64,000 nt of DNA. Origin: Gammaproteobacteria bacterium (GTDB lineage Bacteria; Pseudomonadota; Gammaproteobacteria; VBWC01). The DNA lies in contig JAHFRU010000016.1 of assembly GCA_023266115.1 (NCBI GenBank), forward strand, positions 1 through 64,000, read 5' to 3'. A program made the translations under genes and the position numbers. How positions within the stretch are numbered: the first letter of the stretch is position 1; each line of letters opens with the position of its first letter. This document shows positions 17,792 to 26,179 of the stretch, in pieces. The notes under the pieces were generated by a model. It searched no databases, was not told the DNA's origin, and was given only the letters and a program-made list of their open reading frames with translations.

Positions 17792-19045
17792 ATGGAAGCC
17801 AACCCATTTTTGCTGATTAATTCCATCCTTCTTACCTTTGGCACTACCGCTGTACTGGTAGTGCTCCTCACTCCCCTGGCGGTGCGTGTCGGGTTGGTGG
17901 ACGCACCTGATGCACGGAAGCATCATGCGGGGCATGTTCCGCTGGTCGGCGGGCTCGCTATTTTTGCGGGCTTCGGCTTGAGTTGTGCATTGCTGGGTTC
18001 GCAATTATTGCTGGCCGGATACTTTTTTGTTGCCAGTGCGATTTTGGTTATTGTCGGTGTCGTGGATGATTTTGTAGCTCTGTCCGCCCGCGCGCGCTTT
18101 GGCGCGCAGATTGCTGCGTCGCTGGTGATGGTGCTGGGGGGGCATATCATGTTGTATGATTTTGGCGCCTTGTCCTGGGATGGTAGTCTGTTTACGCTGG
18201 GGATATTTGTTATTCCGTTAACGGTGTTCGCGACAGTCGGCGTGATTAACGCGGTGAACATGTCCGACGGCATTGATGGACTGGCCGGCAGTTATGCGCT
18301 GGTTGCACTGATCGGGCTTTCGATCGTCAGTTTTATCGCCAATCATGATGCGCAGGGCATGGCATTGGTATTGCTGGCGTCCGGTTTGTTGGCATTTCTT
18401 GCGTTTAATTATCGTTTTCCGGGTCGCAAGCGGGCGACGGTGTTTCTAGGGGATTCGGGGTCGACCTTTCTCGGGTTCGCGCTCACTTGGTTTATCCTCG
18501 CGTCAAGTCAGGGTGAAGGCCGTATTATGGCCCCGGTGACGGCCCTGTGGTTTTTGATGCTGCCGCTGTTTGATACCGTGAGCATTATGTTGCGGCGGAT
18601 GGTGAGGGGTCGTTCACCGTTCGCGGCGGATCGCGAGCATTTTCATCATGTGTTGCAGCGGGCCGGTTTTTCGGTTAACCAGTCGTTGCTGATTCTGGTT
18701 ACGCTGGCACTGGCGGGGATGGCGGCAGGGTTGGCGGGCCCGTATTACCAGGTGCCCGAGATGTGCCTGTTCGTGACGTTTCTGCTACTGTTTGCGCTTT
18801 ATTTTCTGGGCATGATGCGCGCATGGAAAGTAATGCGCTTTTTGCGCTGGTCGATCTGTCTGCGGGAAACAGCACAGGGCAGGCGTAGTAGTGATCGCAT
18901 ATCTTTGTTCGGCACGCGGGAAGATACCCAGGCAGCTGCAGTGGCGACAGATGGTGCCGGTCGCACCACTGCGACGGCGCACGGCAACTCATTCGACCGG
19001 CGTTCTCACCGTGACCGCCGCGTTCGCCCCACTCGCGCGCAATAG
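17792..19045 (+). CDS. WecA-like undecaprenyl-phosphate sugar-1-phosphate transferase
   Basis: A polyprenol-phosphate:UDP-N-acetylhexosamine-1-phosphate transferase, the enzyme that starts lipid-linked glycan synthesis at the inner membrane. About ten hydrophobic segments run through residues 5-345. Family signatures are present in order: PDARKHHAGHVPLVGGLAIF, GVVDDFVAL (Mg-binding Asp pair), NAVNMSDGIDGLAG, VFLGDSGSTFLGF and the cytoplasmic His loop EHFHHVLQRAG. The core ends near residue 350; the last 65 residues are hydrophilic, Arg/Asp/Thr-rich and unlike WecA, perhaps read-through into neighbouring DNA after loss of the natural stop. It probably supplies the first sugar for the glycosyltransferases upstream. 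Confidence 0.88.
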   Translation: MEANPFLLINSILLTFGTTAVLVVLLTPLAVRVGLVDAPDARKHHAGHVPLVGGLAIFAGFGLSCALLGSQLLLAGYFFVASAILVIVGVVDDFVALSARARFGAQIAASLVMVLGGHIMLYDFGALSWDGSLFTLGIFVIPLTVFATVGVINAVNMSDGIDGLAGSYALVALIGLSIVSFIANHDAQGMALVLLASGLLAFLAFNYRFPGRKRATVFLGDSGSTFLGFALTWFILASSQGEGRIMAPVTALWFLMLPLFDTVSIMLRRMVRGRSPFAADREHFHHVLQRAGFSVNQSLLILVTLALAGMAAGLAGPYYQVPEMCLFVTFLLLFALYFLGMMRAWKVMRFLRWSICLRETAQGRRSSDRISLFGTREDTQAAAVATDGAGRTTATAHGNSFDRRSHRDRRVRPTRAQ

Positions 19046-19643
19046 ATTTTCCCTTGGTCAGGCGGCTTGCAACGGTGAACCGCTCCGCCCAAGCATCTCT
19101 CGCCGCGTTCTGACGCGCGCTACAGATCGTGGCAGTGATAGCTTGCCGTTGCTGATCTTGGTCTACTACCGTTTTCAGGAGCTTCCCTGGTTGTTGCGGC
19201 AACTCCTCGATGTGGACGACGAGAACAATCTTCCGACCCGGTATTCCGGCTTTTTGTTACCGATCGCCCGCGTGTCGCCGTGGTTATGTGCGGGCGCGCG
19301 GCGGGCCGACGGTTATCGCTGGTATCGGCCGCGTGCCGGGCGGTAGCGTGGCATCGATTTCAGTTCAATGATGTCTATGGCCGTAGTCGCGAGTTGCTTC
19401 AATAGTGAATTCGATACAGAGGTTGCCAATGCGTCGTCGGCGATCACGAAAGTCAGCACGCTGGTCGGGGAATTCCACATCAAGACAGCCGGATATCGCT
19501 TGAACAACGCGTCGATTGGCTCTATCTTATGTACACTGCGGATGCGCGCGTTATCTCAGGCCAAGAGATGCCGGAATAAAGCTGTGGAACAGCAGCTTAT
19601 CGCTGATAATTGCGCTACACTCCCGCTTCGCCGCCGGTTTAAT
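19046..19643. other. Intergenic, nothing convincing
   Basis: About 600 bases between the WecA-like gene and ffs. Short frames on both strands stay open (for example a 64-codon frame at 19507-19313 minus), but none has a recognisable motif or ribosome binding site. It may hold decayed remains of the polysaccharide cluster plus the ffs promoter. Confidence 0.3.
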
Positions 19644-19757
19644 GGTGGCCCGTACAAGTCCTCTCGCAACGATAGAGTGTGAACCCCGTCAGGCCCGGAA
19701 GGGAGCAGCGGCAGCAGTCGATTCGTGTGCCGGGATGTGGCGGGTACGGGTCGCCGC
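19644..19757 (+). ncRNA. ffs: Signal recognition particle 4.5S RNA
   Basis: The apical part GTCAGGCCCGGAAGGGAGCA, then GCAG and GTGCCGGGATGTGGC, matches bacterial 4.5S RNA, including the GGAA tetraloop and the two internal loops bound by the Ffh M domain. The ends pair (GGTGGCCCGTAC at 19644 with GTACGGGTCGCC at 19746-19757), giving about 114 nt, the E. coli size. It lies just upstream of dnaX, a common position in gammaproteobacteria. Exact ends are from pairing only. Confidence 0.93.
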
Positions 19758-19913
19758 CTTTATCGTATTTCGCATGGCGTTCACGTGTCCGGTCGCCGGC
19801 CGTTTGATCAGTGGAATATGCGTTATACTCCGTCGACCTGTTGGCGTTGTCGCACCCGGGGTGAAGTATCCGGCTGGGCCGCGCGTTAGTTTCATCTACA
19901 TTTGATTTGAGCG

Positions 19914-21500
19914 ATGACATATCAGGTTCTGGCGCGCAAATGGCGCCCGCGTACATTTTCCGAACTCGTCGGCCAGGAGCACGTGTTGCGCGCGCTGGTC
20001 AACGCGCTCGACAACCAGCGGCTGCACCACGCGTTTCTGTTTACCGGGACGCGCGGCGTCGGCAAAACCACCATCGCGCGCGTTCTGGCGAAAGCGCTGA
20101 ACTGTGAAACCGGCGTCACGTCGGCGCCGTGCGGCACCTGTTCCGCCTGCCGCGAGATCGACGAGGGTCGCTTTATCGATCTGATCGAGGTCGACGCCGC
20201 GTCGCGCACCAAGGTCGAGGATACCCGCGAGCTGCTCGAAAACGTTCAGTACTCACCGACGCGCGGCCGTTACAAGATCTATCTCATTGACGAAGTACAC
20301 ATGCTGTCCAATCACAGCTTTAATGCGCTGCTCAAAACGCTGGAGGAGCCACCGCCGCATGTCAAATTCCTGCTGGCGACGACCGATCCGCAGCGGCTGC
20401 CGGTCACTATCCTGTCGCGTTGCCTGCAATTCAATCTGAAACAACTGCCGAAGGAGCTGATCCGCGGTCACGTGACGAACGTGCTTAAGGCAGAGAACGT
20501 TGCCGCTGACGCAGCGGCTGTCGCGCTGATTGCACGCGCCGCCGATGGCAGTATGCGCGACGCGCTCAGCCTGCTCGATCAGGCGATCGCCTATGGTGGC
20601 GGTGAGTTGCGCGAGGCCGACGTCCGAACCATGCTGGGGACCATTGACCGGTCGCAAGTGTTTGCGTTACTCGACCGCCTGGCCGCCGGCGATGCCGCCG
20701 GTACGCTGGACTGCGCAGCGCGGCTGGCGGAACAGGCGCCGGATTTTTCCGATGCGCTCGCCGAACTGGTATCGACGCTGCATCGTATCGCGGTAGTGCA
20801 GGCCGTGCCCGGTGCCGCCGGCGACGACTGGGATGATCGCGAAGAGATTGTCCGGCTGGCCGCCGCGATGTCGCCGGAGGACGTGCAGCTGTATTACCAG
20901 ATTGGCCTGATCGGACGCCGGGATCTGCCCATGGTGCCCGATGCGCGCAGCGGATTCGAGATGGTATTGCTGCGCATGCTGGCGTTCCGTCCGTCCGGCG
21001 GCGACGTGGCGGCACAGGAAGTGCCCGCGCGTAGCGCAGGCACGTCGCCTGTGGCGCCAAAGCCGGCAACGCGCCCGGCCGGCGCATCCGCGGTGAAAAA
21101 TCCGGTGGTGCGTGAGGCGGCGGCGGACGAATGGGCGGTGATCGTCGGTCGTCTGGGTATCGATGGTCTGGTGCGCGAGCTGGCCGCAAACTGTGTACTG
21201 AAGGAACGCCGCGATGACGCCTTGCATCTGGTGCTTGGCGCGTCGCACGTGCATTTGCATAACAATAAATTTGAGAAGCGACTGGAGCAGGCCTTGCAGC
21301 AGTATTACAAGACGCCGCTTGCATTGCGTGTCGAGATCGGCGAGCAGCAGAGCCACACGCCGGTACAGCTGGCGGCGCAGCACGATCGCGAGCGCCAGCG
21401 TCATGCCGTCGAGGCGATCGAAGGCGACAGCAATGTGCAGGCGTTGCGTGAAGTGTTCGGTGCGAAAATCGTGCCGGATTCGATCTATCCGGTGGAATGA
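19914..21500 (+). CDS. dnaX: DNA polymerase III subunits gamma/tau
   Basis: The AAA+ clamp-loader subunit. It begins YQVLARKWRPRTFSELVGQE, followed by Walker A FTGTRGVGKTTIAR, the zinc-binding CETGVTSAPCGTCSAC, Walker B YLIDEVHMLS and the sensor region LLATTDPQRLPVTILSRCLQ. The C-terminal domain (about 400-528) would bind polymerase alpha and DnaB. At 528 residues it is shorter than E. coli tau. I found no A-AAA-AAG slippery heptamer with a nearby stop, so production of a separate gamma form by frameshifting is not evident. It is followed by ybaB and recR in the conserved order. Confidence 0.95.
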   Translation: MTYQVLARKWRPRTFSELVGQEHVLRALVNALDNQRLHHAFLFTGTRGVGKTTIARVLAKALNCETGVTSAPCGTCSACREIDEGRFIDLIEVDAASRTKVEDTRELLENVQYSPTRGRYKIYLIDEVHMLSNHSFNALLKTLEEPPPHVKFLLATTDPQRLPVTILSRCLQFNLKQLPKELIRGHVTNVLKAENVAADAAAVALIARAADGSMRDALSLLDQAIAYGGGELREADVRTMLGTIDRSQVFALLDRLAAGDAAGTLDCAARLAEQAPDFSDALAELVSTLHRIAVVQAVPGAAGDDWDDREEIVRLAAAMSPEDVQLYYQIGLIGRRDLPMVPDARSGFEMVLLRMLAFRPSGGDVAAQEVPARSAGTSPVAPKPATRPAGASAVKNPVVREAAADEWAVIVGRLGIDGLVRELAANCVLKERRDDALHLVLGASHVHLHNNKFEKRLEQALQQYYKTPLALRVEIGEQQSHTPVQLAAQHDRERQRHAVEAIEGDSNVQALREVFGAKIVPDSIYPVE

Positions 21501-21700
21501 CCGGTTCGCCGCCGGGCCGGTTATCGCGGGCGTCCTGACACGTCCCGCCGCCGGTCAGGCTTCGGAACAAAAGGAGGGGTGGTTACTTTTTTCGTCCGTT
21601 TCCCTTCACCTGCGTGGTTGGAGACCGGGCGAAGCTTTCCGGCACCATGCGGAGCCCTGAAAAAATCCGAAGTTCCTTTAGATAGAGGCAAGGAGACACT

Positions 21701-22024
21701 ATGAAAGGCGGCATTGGTAATCTGATGAAGCAGGCGCAGAAGATGCAGGAAAACCTGCAGCGGGCCCAGGAAGAGCTGGGCAATATGGAAGTCACCGGTC
21801 AGGCCGGCGGCGGACTCGTCAGTGTTGTCATGAACGGGCGCCATGACGTCAAGCGCGTCAAGATCGATGACAGCCTGTTCGGCGACGACAAGGAGATGCT
21901 CGAGGATCTCGTCGCGGCGGCGGTCAACGATGCAGTGCGACAGATAGAAAAGACCACCAAGGAAAAGATGTCGGCCATGACCGGTGGTATGGGGCTGCCG
22001 GGCGATTTCAAGTTGCCGTTCTGA
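21701..22024 (+). CDS. ybaB: YbaB/EbfC nucleoid-associated protein
   Basis: A 107-residue protein with the family pattern: helical N-terminus [20 protein letters not shown], strand region [29 protein letters not shown], then [17 protein letters not shown] and the Gly/Met-rich tail. YbaB binds DNA as a dimer and lies between dnaX and recR in most bacteria, as here. AAGGAGACACT precedes the ATG. The 200-bp gap from dnaX holds no further gene. It ends 8 bases before recR, so the two are co-transcribed. Confidence 0.95.
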   Translation: MKGGIGNLMKQAQKMQENLQRAQEELGNMEVTGQAGGGLVSVVMNGRHDVKRVKIDDSLFGDDKEMLEDLVAAAVNDAVRQIEKTTKEKMSAMTGGMGLPGDFKLPF

Positions 22025-22031
22025 AGCCGCA

Positions 22032-22628
22032 ATGTCGAACGTCACCCTGCTCGAACGGCTGATTGAGTCCTTGCGCTGCCTGCCCGGCGTCGGGCCCAAG
22101 ACCGCGCAGCGCATGAGTTTTCATTTGCTGGAGCGGGATCGCAACGGGGCGCGCCGCCTTGCCGAGGCGCTGGTCAATGCGGTGGACCGGATCGGGCATT
22201 GCAGCCAGTGCCGCACCTTGAGTGAAGATAACATCTGCCGTACCTGTGCCAACGAGCGCCGCGACCGGACCGCGTTATGTATCGTTGAAATGCCTGTCGA
22301 CGTGCTGGCGATCGAGCAATCGACGGCCTACCGCGGCCTGTATTTCGTGTTGATGGGACATCTGTCGCCGCTGGATGGCATTGGCCCGGACGACATTGGC
22401 TTGGACCACTTGTCTGCGCGCCTCGATACGGGCGAGATCAGCGAGGTCATTCTGGCGACTAACCCGACCGTCGAAGGGGAGGCCACCGCGCATTACATCA
22501 GCGAGATGTTGCATCAACGCCGTATCCGCGCGACGCGCATCGCCCACGGCGTACCGCTGGGTGGTGAACTGGAGTACGTCGACGGCGGTACGCTGGCCCA
22601 CGCCTTCGCCGGTCGTCGCGAAGTGTGA
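22032..22628 (+). CDS. recR: Recombination mediator RecR
   Basis: A 198-residue RecR, the usual size. The helix-hairpin-helix [20 protein letters not shown] is at residues 14-33. The C4 zinc finger [16 protein letters not shown] follows at about 57-72. The Toprim domain contains [15 protein letters not shown] (acidic residue), [20 protein letters not shown] and [17 protein letters not shown]. With RecO and RecF it loads RecA at gaps. ATG 22032 is used rather than upstream in-frame codons because it gives the family N-terminus. Confidence 0.96.
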   Translation: MSNVTLLERLIESLRCLPGVGPKTAQRMSFHLLERDRNGARRLAEALVNAVDRIGHCSQCRTLSEDNICRTCANERRDRTALCIVEMPVDVLAIEQSTAYRGLYFVLMGHLSPLDGIGPDDIGLDHLSARLDTGEISEVILATNPTVEGEATAHYISEMLHQRRIRATRIAHGVPLGGELEYVDGGTLAHAFAGRREV

Positions 22629-22719
22629 GTCTCGTCCTGCCGACCCTCGCCAGCGGCGGGGCGTGACGCGCGGCGCGCGGCAGGTTTCGCGATCCTGCTC
22701 ACACGCTGATGGCTGACGC

Positions 22720-23012
22720 CAGTGACCGGCCATGCGCAGTGTTGCACGGAACCGCCGCCGGATCAGCCCCTGCCGGATATTGCGCTGCAAGCGGTTGCCG
22801 AGGGCTTTGCGCCGCCGGTGCATATGGCCAGTGCGCCGGACGGTGGTACGCGCCTGTTTGTCGTGGAACAGGACGGCTATTGTCGAAAACGGCGAGGTGT
22901 TACCCGTGCCGTGTCTCGACATTCGTGACAAGGTGGCGAGGGCGCTGACGGCGAGCTTTACCTGATGTCGCATCAGGCCGGTCGCATCATGAAGACCGTG
23001 TCGGTGAAGTAA
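22720..23012 (+). pseudogene. PQQ-dependent sugar dehydrogenase, gutted remnant
   Basis: The 5' part encodes QAVAEGFAPPVHMASAPDGG and TRLFVVEQDGY, the first blade of the soluble glucose/sorbosone dehydrogenase family. The reading then shifts frame (IVENGEVLPVPCLDIRDKVA). It jumps directly to the very end of such proteins (GADGELYLMSHQAGRIMKTVS) at about 22945-23012. Complete enzymes are 350-450 residues, so roughly 300 residues have been deleted. It is not functional. Confidence 0.75.
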
Positions 23013-23029
23013 CCGGTAGATGACGGGAA

Positions 23030-23437
23030 ATGGCCATGATATCCGGAGCCTTTATTTTTGTGGCCGCCACCTATCTGGTGATGCTGGTTGCGTTCCGCCT
23101 GTCGCATTGGCGTGTCTTCCATGTCACGGTGATGGCGACAATAATGCTGATTGACATGCTGATCCCGGTGTATCTCGTTTTCACGCGCGACTGGTATCTT
23201 CGCCTGATCAAGCAGGAGGAAATCTTCTCGTTCATGATCTGGATGCACGTGATCCTCGTGCTGGCGCTGTACGCACTTTACCTGTTACAGATTCCGGCGG
23301 GGCGCAGGTTGCTGCGCGGTGAGGAGGGCATACGCCCGGACCATCGGGCCCAGGGGATTGGCATTCTGATCGTCCGCGGTCTGGTGATACTTTCCGCCGC
23401 GCTGTTGATCGAGCCCGCTACACCTCCACCTGTCTGA
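23030..23437 (+). CDS. Four-helix membrane protein of unknown function
   Basis: A 135-residue protein with four predicted membrane spans (about residues 5-25, 32-52, 66-88 and 106-126). Conserved-looking polar residues are spaced as in DUF420/COX-assembly-type small membrane proteins: FRLSHWRVFHVTVMATIMLI, PVYLVFTRDWYLRLI, FSFMIWMHVILVLALYALYL and DHRAQGIGILIVRGLVI. I recognise the pattern from uncharacterised proteobacterial proteins but not a named family. The three histidines in or near membrane spans could bind metal or haem; this is inference. ATG 23030 is 17 bases after the dehydrogenase remnant. Confidence 0.7.
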   Translation: MAMISGAFIFVAATYLVMLVAFRLSHWRVFHVTVMATIMLIDMLIPVYLVFTRDWYLRLIKQEEIFSFMIWMHVILVLALYALYLLQIPAGRRLLRGEEGIRPDHRAQGIGILIVRGLVILSAALLIEPATPPPV

Positions 23438-23645
23438 AATATTAGCGCCGGCGTTGTTGTCCGGCCGGATCCGATTCCCGCAGAAAAATAGCGGCCCTCT
23501 GAAGGGCGCTCCAGCCGGATTTTACTTTGGTTAATAGTTCGCCGGACACAAAGCGCGTTTACCTCGCGGACCGGTCGGGGAGATAGATAACAAAGACGGT
23601 AGTTTCGGCGATGATGGAAGTGGGAAGGCCGCCGGAGACGGGTGA

Positions 23646-24094
23646 GTTTCCGGCGGTGTACTGGCGCGTCAACCGATCGACCAGGCGTTGGTCGCGGTCA
23701 TTCAGCGCGCCCTCGCATCCCGTCCCGACGTCAAGCCGCGCGTTCTCTGTGTCGACGGCAATGCAGAAGTCAGGCAGATCGTCACCGTGGTATGCCATGA
23801 TATCGCCGGGATTGATTTTTCGGAGCGTCGGGCAGCGGCGCGGAGGAAGCCGGCCGACGAGGCGTATTCACTGGTGATTCCGGAACTGCAATTGCCGGAC
23901 GGGAGCGGCCAGGAACTGCTGCTGATGTTGTCGGCGACCGAAGTCAGCGCGGACGAATTGCGCGGCGCCCAGGCGGCACTGGTTACAGACAGGTATCTGA
24001 CCACGAGCCGGCCAGCACGCTGAAAGCGATGTTAAAAATTGCTGATCGCCAGTCAGACGGCGACGGTAACGGTAACAATACAAGGGGTGCCTGA
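23646..24094 (+). pseudogene. Decayed response-regulator receiver protein
   Basis: The frame reads QPIDQALVAVIQRALASRPD, PRVLCVDGNAEVRQIVTVVC and LVIPELQLPDGSGQELL, the outline of a CheY-like receiver. The acidic pocket is DG instead of DD, and the phospho-acceptor Asp is replaced by Glu (LVIPEL for LV--DL). Near 23998 the frame is broken; the natural C-terminus (DHEPASTLKAMLKIADRQ) continues in another frame and ends in a TGA overlapping the ATG of the next gene (TGATG at 24092). The original gene was thus coupled to the intact response regulator. Both the active-site loss and the frameshift argue that it is dead, or at best a phosphorylation-independent fragment. Confidence 0.6.
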
Positions 24095-24483
24095 TGGCGG
24101 AATTGCGCCGCATTCTGTATGTTGAGGATGAGCCGGATATCCAGGCCGTCGCGCGCTTGTCGCTTGAGATGGTTGGTGGCTTCGAGGTTCGCATCTGCAG
24201 CTCGGGGCACGAAGCGCTGTCCGCGGTCGGGGAGTACCTTCCGGACATTATCCTGCTGGACGTCATGATGCCCGAACTGGATGGTCCCGCAACACTGGCG
24301 GAACTGAAGAAGCGGCCTGACGCTGCGGCGATACCGGTAGTATTCATGACCGCGAAGGTGCAGCCCCATGAAATTGCCGGTTACAAGGCGCTCGGTGTGG
24401 CCGCTGTCATTCCAAAGCCGTTTGATCCGATGACGTTGCCGCAGCAAATCCAATCGATATGGCAGAGTGCCCGTGCAGATTGA
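24094..24483 (+). CDS. Single-domain response regulator (CheY-like)
   Basis: A 129-residue receiver with intact active site: VEDEPDIQ (acidic pair), DIILLDVMMPELDG (phospho-acceptor Asp at about residue 57), VFMTAK (Thr) and IPKPF (Lys). No output domain is present. It overlaps the following diguanylate cyclase gene by 17 bases. The pair therefore very likely forms one signalling unit in which this receiver exchanges phosphate with the Hpt domain of the next protein. A cognate kinase is not in the window. Confidence 0.9.
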   Translation: MAELRRILYVEDEPDIQAVARLSLEMVGGFEVRICSSGHEALSAVGEYLPDIILLDVMMPELDGPATLAELKKRPDAAAIPVVFMTAKVQPHEIAGYKALGVAAVIPKPFDPMTLPQQIQSIWQSARAD

Positions 24484-26134
24484 CGCGGCAAAAATAGAAA
24501 CCCAGTTGCGCGAATTGCAGCGTAACTATATCGCCGGACTCCCGGGCAGGCTCGATGAGATCGAGAGTCAGTGGCGCCTTCTGAATGCCGGGAAATGGGA
24601 CAGCGACCTGCTGTCCGAACTGCACCGCCGCGTGCATAGCTTGACCGGCTCGGGCAAAACGTTTGGCCTGGGCAGGCTGAGCGACAACGCCCGTGTCATA
24701 GAGCATGAAATCCAGCGGCTGATGCAAGGCGCTGCACGACCGGACAAAGGGCTCGCTGAGCGCCTGTCGCGGTTGCTCGCCGGGTTACGCGAAACCTTGG
24801 GCGAAGCAGAAACCGTCCAGGAGTTGATGCCCCTTGCGATGCCCTCCTCACACAAGAAAGACACGAATGACAATAATCCGGTTTATGTTTTCGAGGACGA
24901 CGGCGTGCTGGCGAGCGAGCTGTCGGTGCACTTGCATCACTTCGGCTACCGGACACAGACGTTCGACCGCCTTGAGGATATCGAGCGGGCGGTCGCGTGC
25001 AAGACGCCGGTGGTGGTGATTGTCGATATCATGACTGACGAGGGCCCGCAACACGGGATCCAGGTGGCATCCCGTATCAAGAGTCTTGGCGCCGGCAACG
25101 TGCCGGTTGTATTTATGTCGGCACGGGATGACTTTGAGGCGCGCCTTGGGGCCGTCCGGGCCGGCGGGGATGCCTATATCGTCAAACCGGCGGACATTCC
25201 GTCATTGGTGGATCGACTCGATGGCCTGACACGACGCGGCGACGATGCGCCATACCGCATTCTCATCGCGGATGATGATGAGGCGCTCGCCGGACATTAT
25301 GCGCTGGTGCTCAAGCGCGCCGGTATGGACGTGACGACGGTGGCCCGGCCGGAAGATGTCGTCAATGAGCTGGTGGAGTCGAGCGCCGAGTTGATCGTCA
25401 TGGATCTGTATATGCCGCGGTGCTCCGGTTACGATCTTGCCAAGGTCATCAGACAGCAGGAAGCGTTCGTCGGCATCCCGATCATCTTTTTGTCAACGGA
25501 AACCGACGCCGATAGCCAGCTGCTGGCGATGCGCATGGGTGGTGATGACTTTCTTACTAAACCGATTGGAGAGAAAGAGTTGATCGCAGGCATCTCGGTG
25601 CGTGCCCGGCGCGCACGCGTGCTGGGCGAGCTGATGATGTATGACAGCCTGACCGGCCTGTTAAAGCATGCCAGGATCCGCGAAGCGCTGGACATCGAGG
25701 TGACCCGTGCCAGGCGCCGTGACGCGTTCGTTACCTATGCAATGATCGATATCGATAACTTCAAGAATATTAACGATACCTATGGGCACATGATGGGCGA
25801 CTCGGTCATCAAGAGCCTGGCCAGGCTCTTGAAGAAACGACTCCGTCAGGGCGATAGCATTGGCCGGTATGGTGGCGAGGAGTTTGCAGTAGTCATGACC
25901 GATTGCAATCAATCTACGGCCTTGCAGATTCTTGACGCAATTCGCGAAAGTTTTTCCAGGATTTCGTTTGTTCAGGGCGAGAATAAATTCTCCGTGACGT
26001 TCAGCGCCGGCATCGCCGGTTTCCCGGGTCGCAACGACGCGAATGCAGTCTGTTACGCAGCGGACAGGGCGTTATATCGGGCGAAAGAGCAGGGGCGCAA
26101 CCGCCTCGTGCCGGACGACGATACCGCAGCGTAG
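24467..26134 (+). CDS. Hpt-REC-REC-GGDEF diguanylate cyclase
   Basis: A 555-residue multidomain signalling protein. Residues 1-110 form an Hpt-like helical bundle with LHRRVHSLTGSGKTFGL (His as phospho-acceptor). A first receiver follows at about 140-255 (VFEDDG, VVIVDIM, VFMSAR, VKPA), and a second at about 263-380 (IADDDEA, LIVMDLYMPRCSG, IFLSTE, LTKPI). The GGDEF domain is at 390-550 with the active signature GGEEF and an RQGD product-inhibition site five residues before it. It should make cyclic di-GMP under phosphorelay control. Start is GTG 24467, inside the preceding gene. A PilZ receptor lies in the same window at 50732. Confidence 0.92.
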   Translation: MPVQIDAAKIETQLRELQRNYIAGLPGRLDEIESQWRLLNAGKWDSDLLSELHRRVHSLTGSGKTFGLGRLSDNARVIEHEIQRLMQGAARPDKGLAERLSRLLAGLRETLGEAETVQELMPLAMPSSHKKDTNDNNPVYVFEDDGVLASELSVHLHHFGYRTQTFDRLEDIERAVACKTPVVVIVDIMTDEGPQHGIQVASRIKSLGAGNVPVVFMSARDDFEARLGAVRAGGDAYIVKPADIPSLVDRLDGLTRRGDDAPYRILIADDDEALAGHYALVLKRAGMDVTTVARPEDVVNELVESSAELIVMDLYMPRCSGYDLAKVIRQQEAFVGIPIIFLSTETDADSQLLAMRMGGDDFLTKPIGEKELIAGISVRARRARVLGELMMYDSLTGLLKHARIREALDIEVTRARRRDAFVTYAMIDIDNFKNINDTYGHMMGDSVIKSLARLLKKRLRQGDSIGRYGGEEFAVVMTDCNQSTALQILDAIRESFSRISFVQGENKFSVTFSAGIAGFPGRNDANAVCYAADRALYRAKEQGRNRLVPDDDTAA

Positions 26135-26147
26135 CCCTGCCGCGGGA

Positions 26148-26179
26148 CCCGAGTAACCCGCAACCGCGGGTTACTCGGG
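26148..26179. terminator. Perfect 14-bp hairpin between convergent genes
   Basis: CCCGAGTAACCCGC at 26148-26161, loop AACC, then GCGGGTTACTCGGG at 26166-26179, a perfect inverted repeat. It lies between the ends of the cyclase gene and the convergent rsgA and overlaps the rsgA stop codon. No T-run follows on either strand, so it may be a bidirectional or Rho-assisted terminator. Confidence 0.65.

Noticed and set aside
19914-21500. Programmed frameshift in dnaX to make a gamma form
   Set aside because: No A-AAA-AAG heptamer with a following stem and early stop was found; GTGAAAAATCC near 21093 does not fit the known slippery sites.
20566-21570. Long minus-strand open frame opposite dnaX
   Set aside because: Composition is Arg/Pro/His-rich as expected for the complement of a GC-rich gene, and dnaX is unmistakable on the plus strand.
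23488-23515. Hairpin AGCG-CCCT/AGGG-CGCT with an A-run, as a terminator
   Set aside because: The T-run would be on the minus strand, but no minus-strand gene ends there; probably chance.
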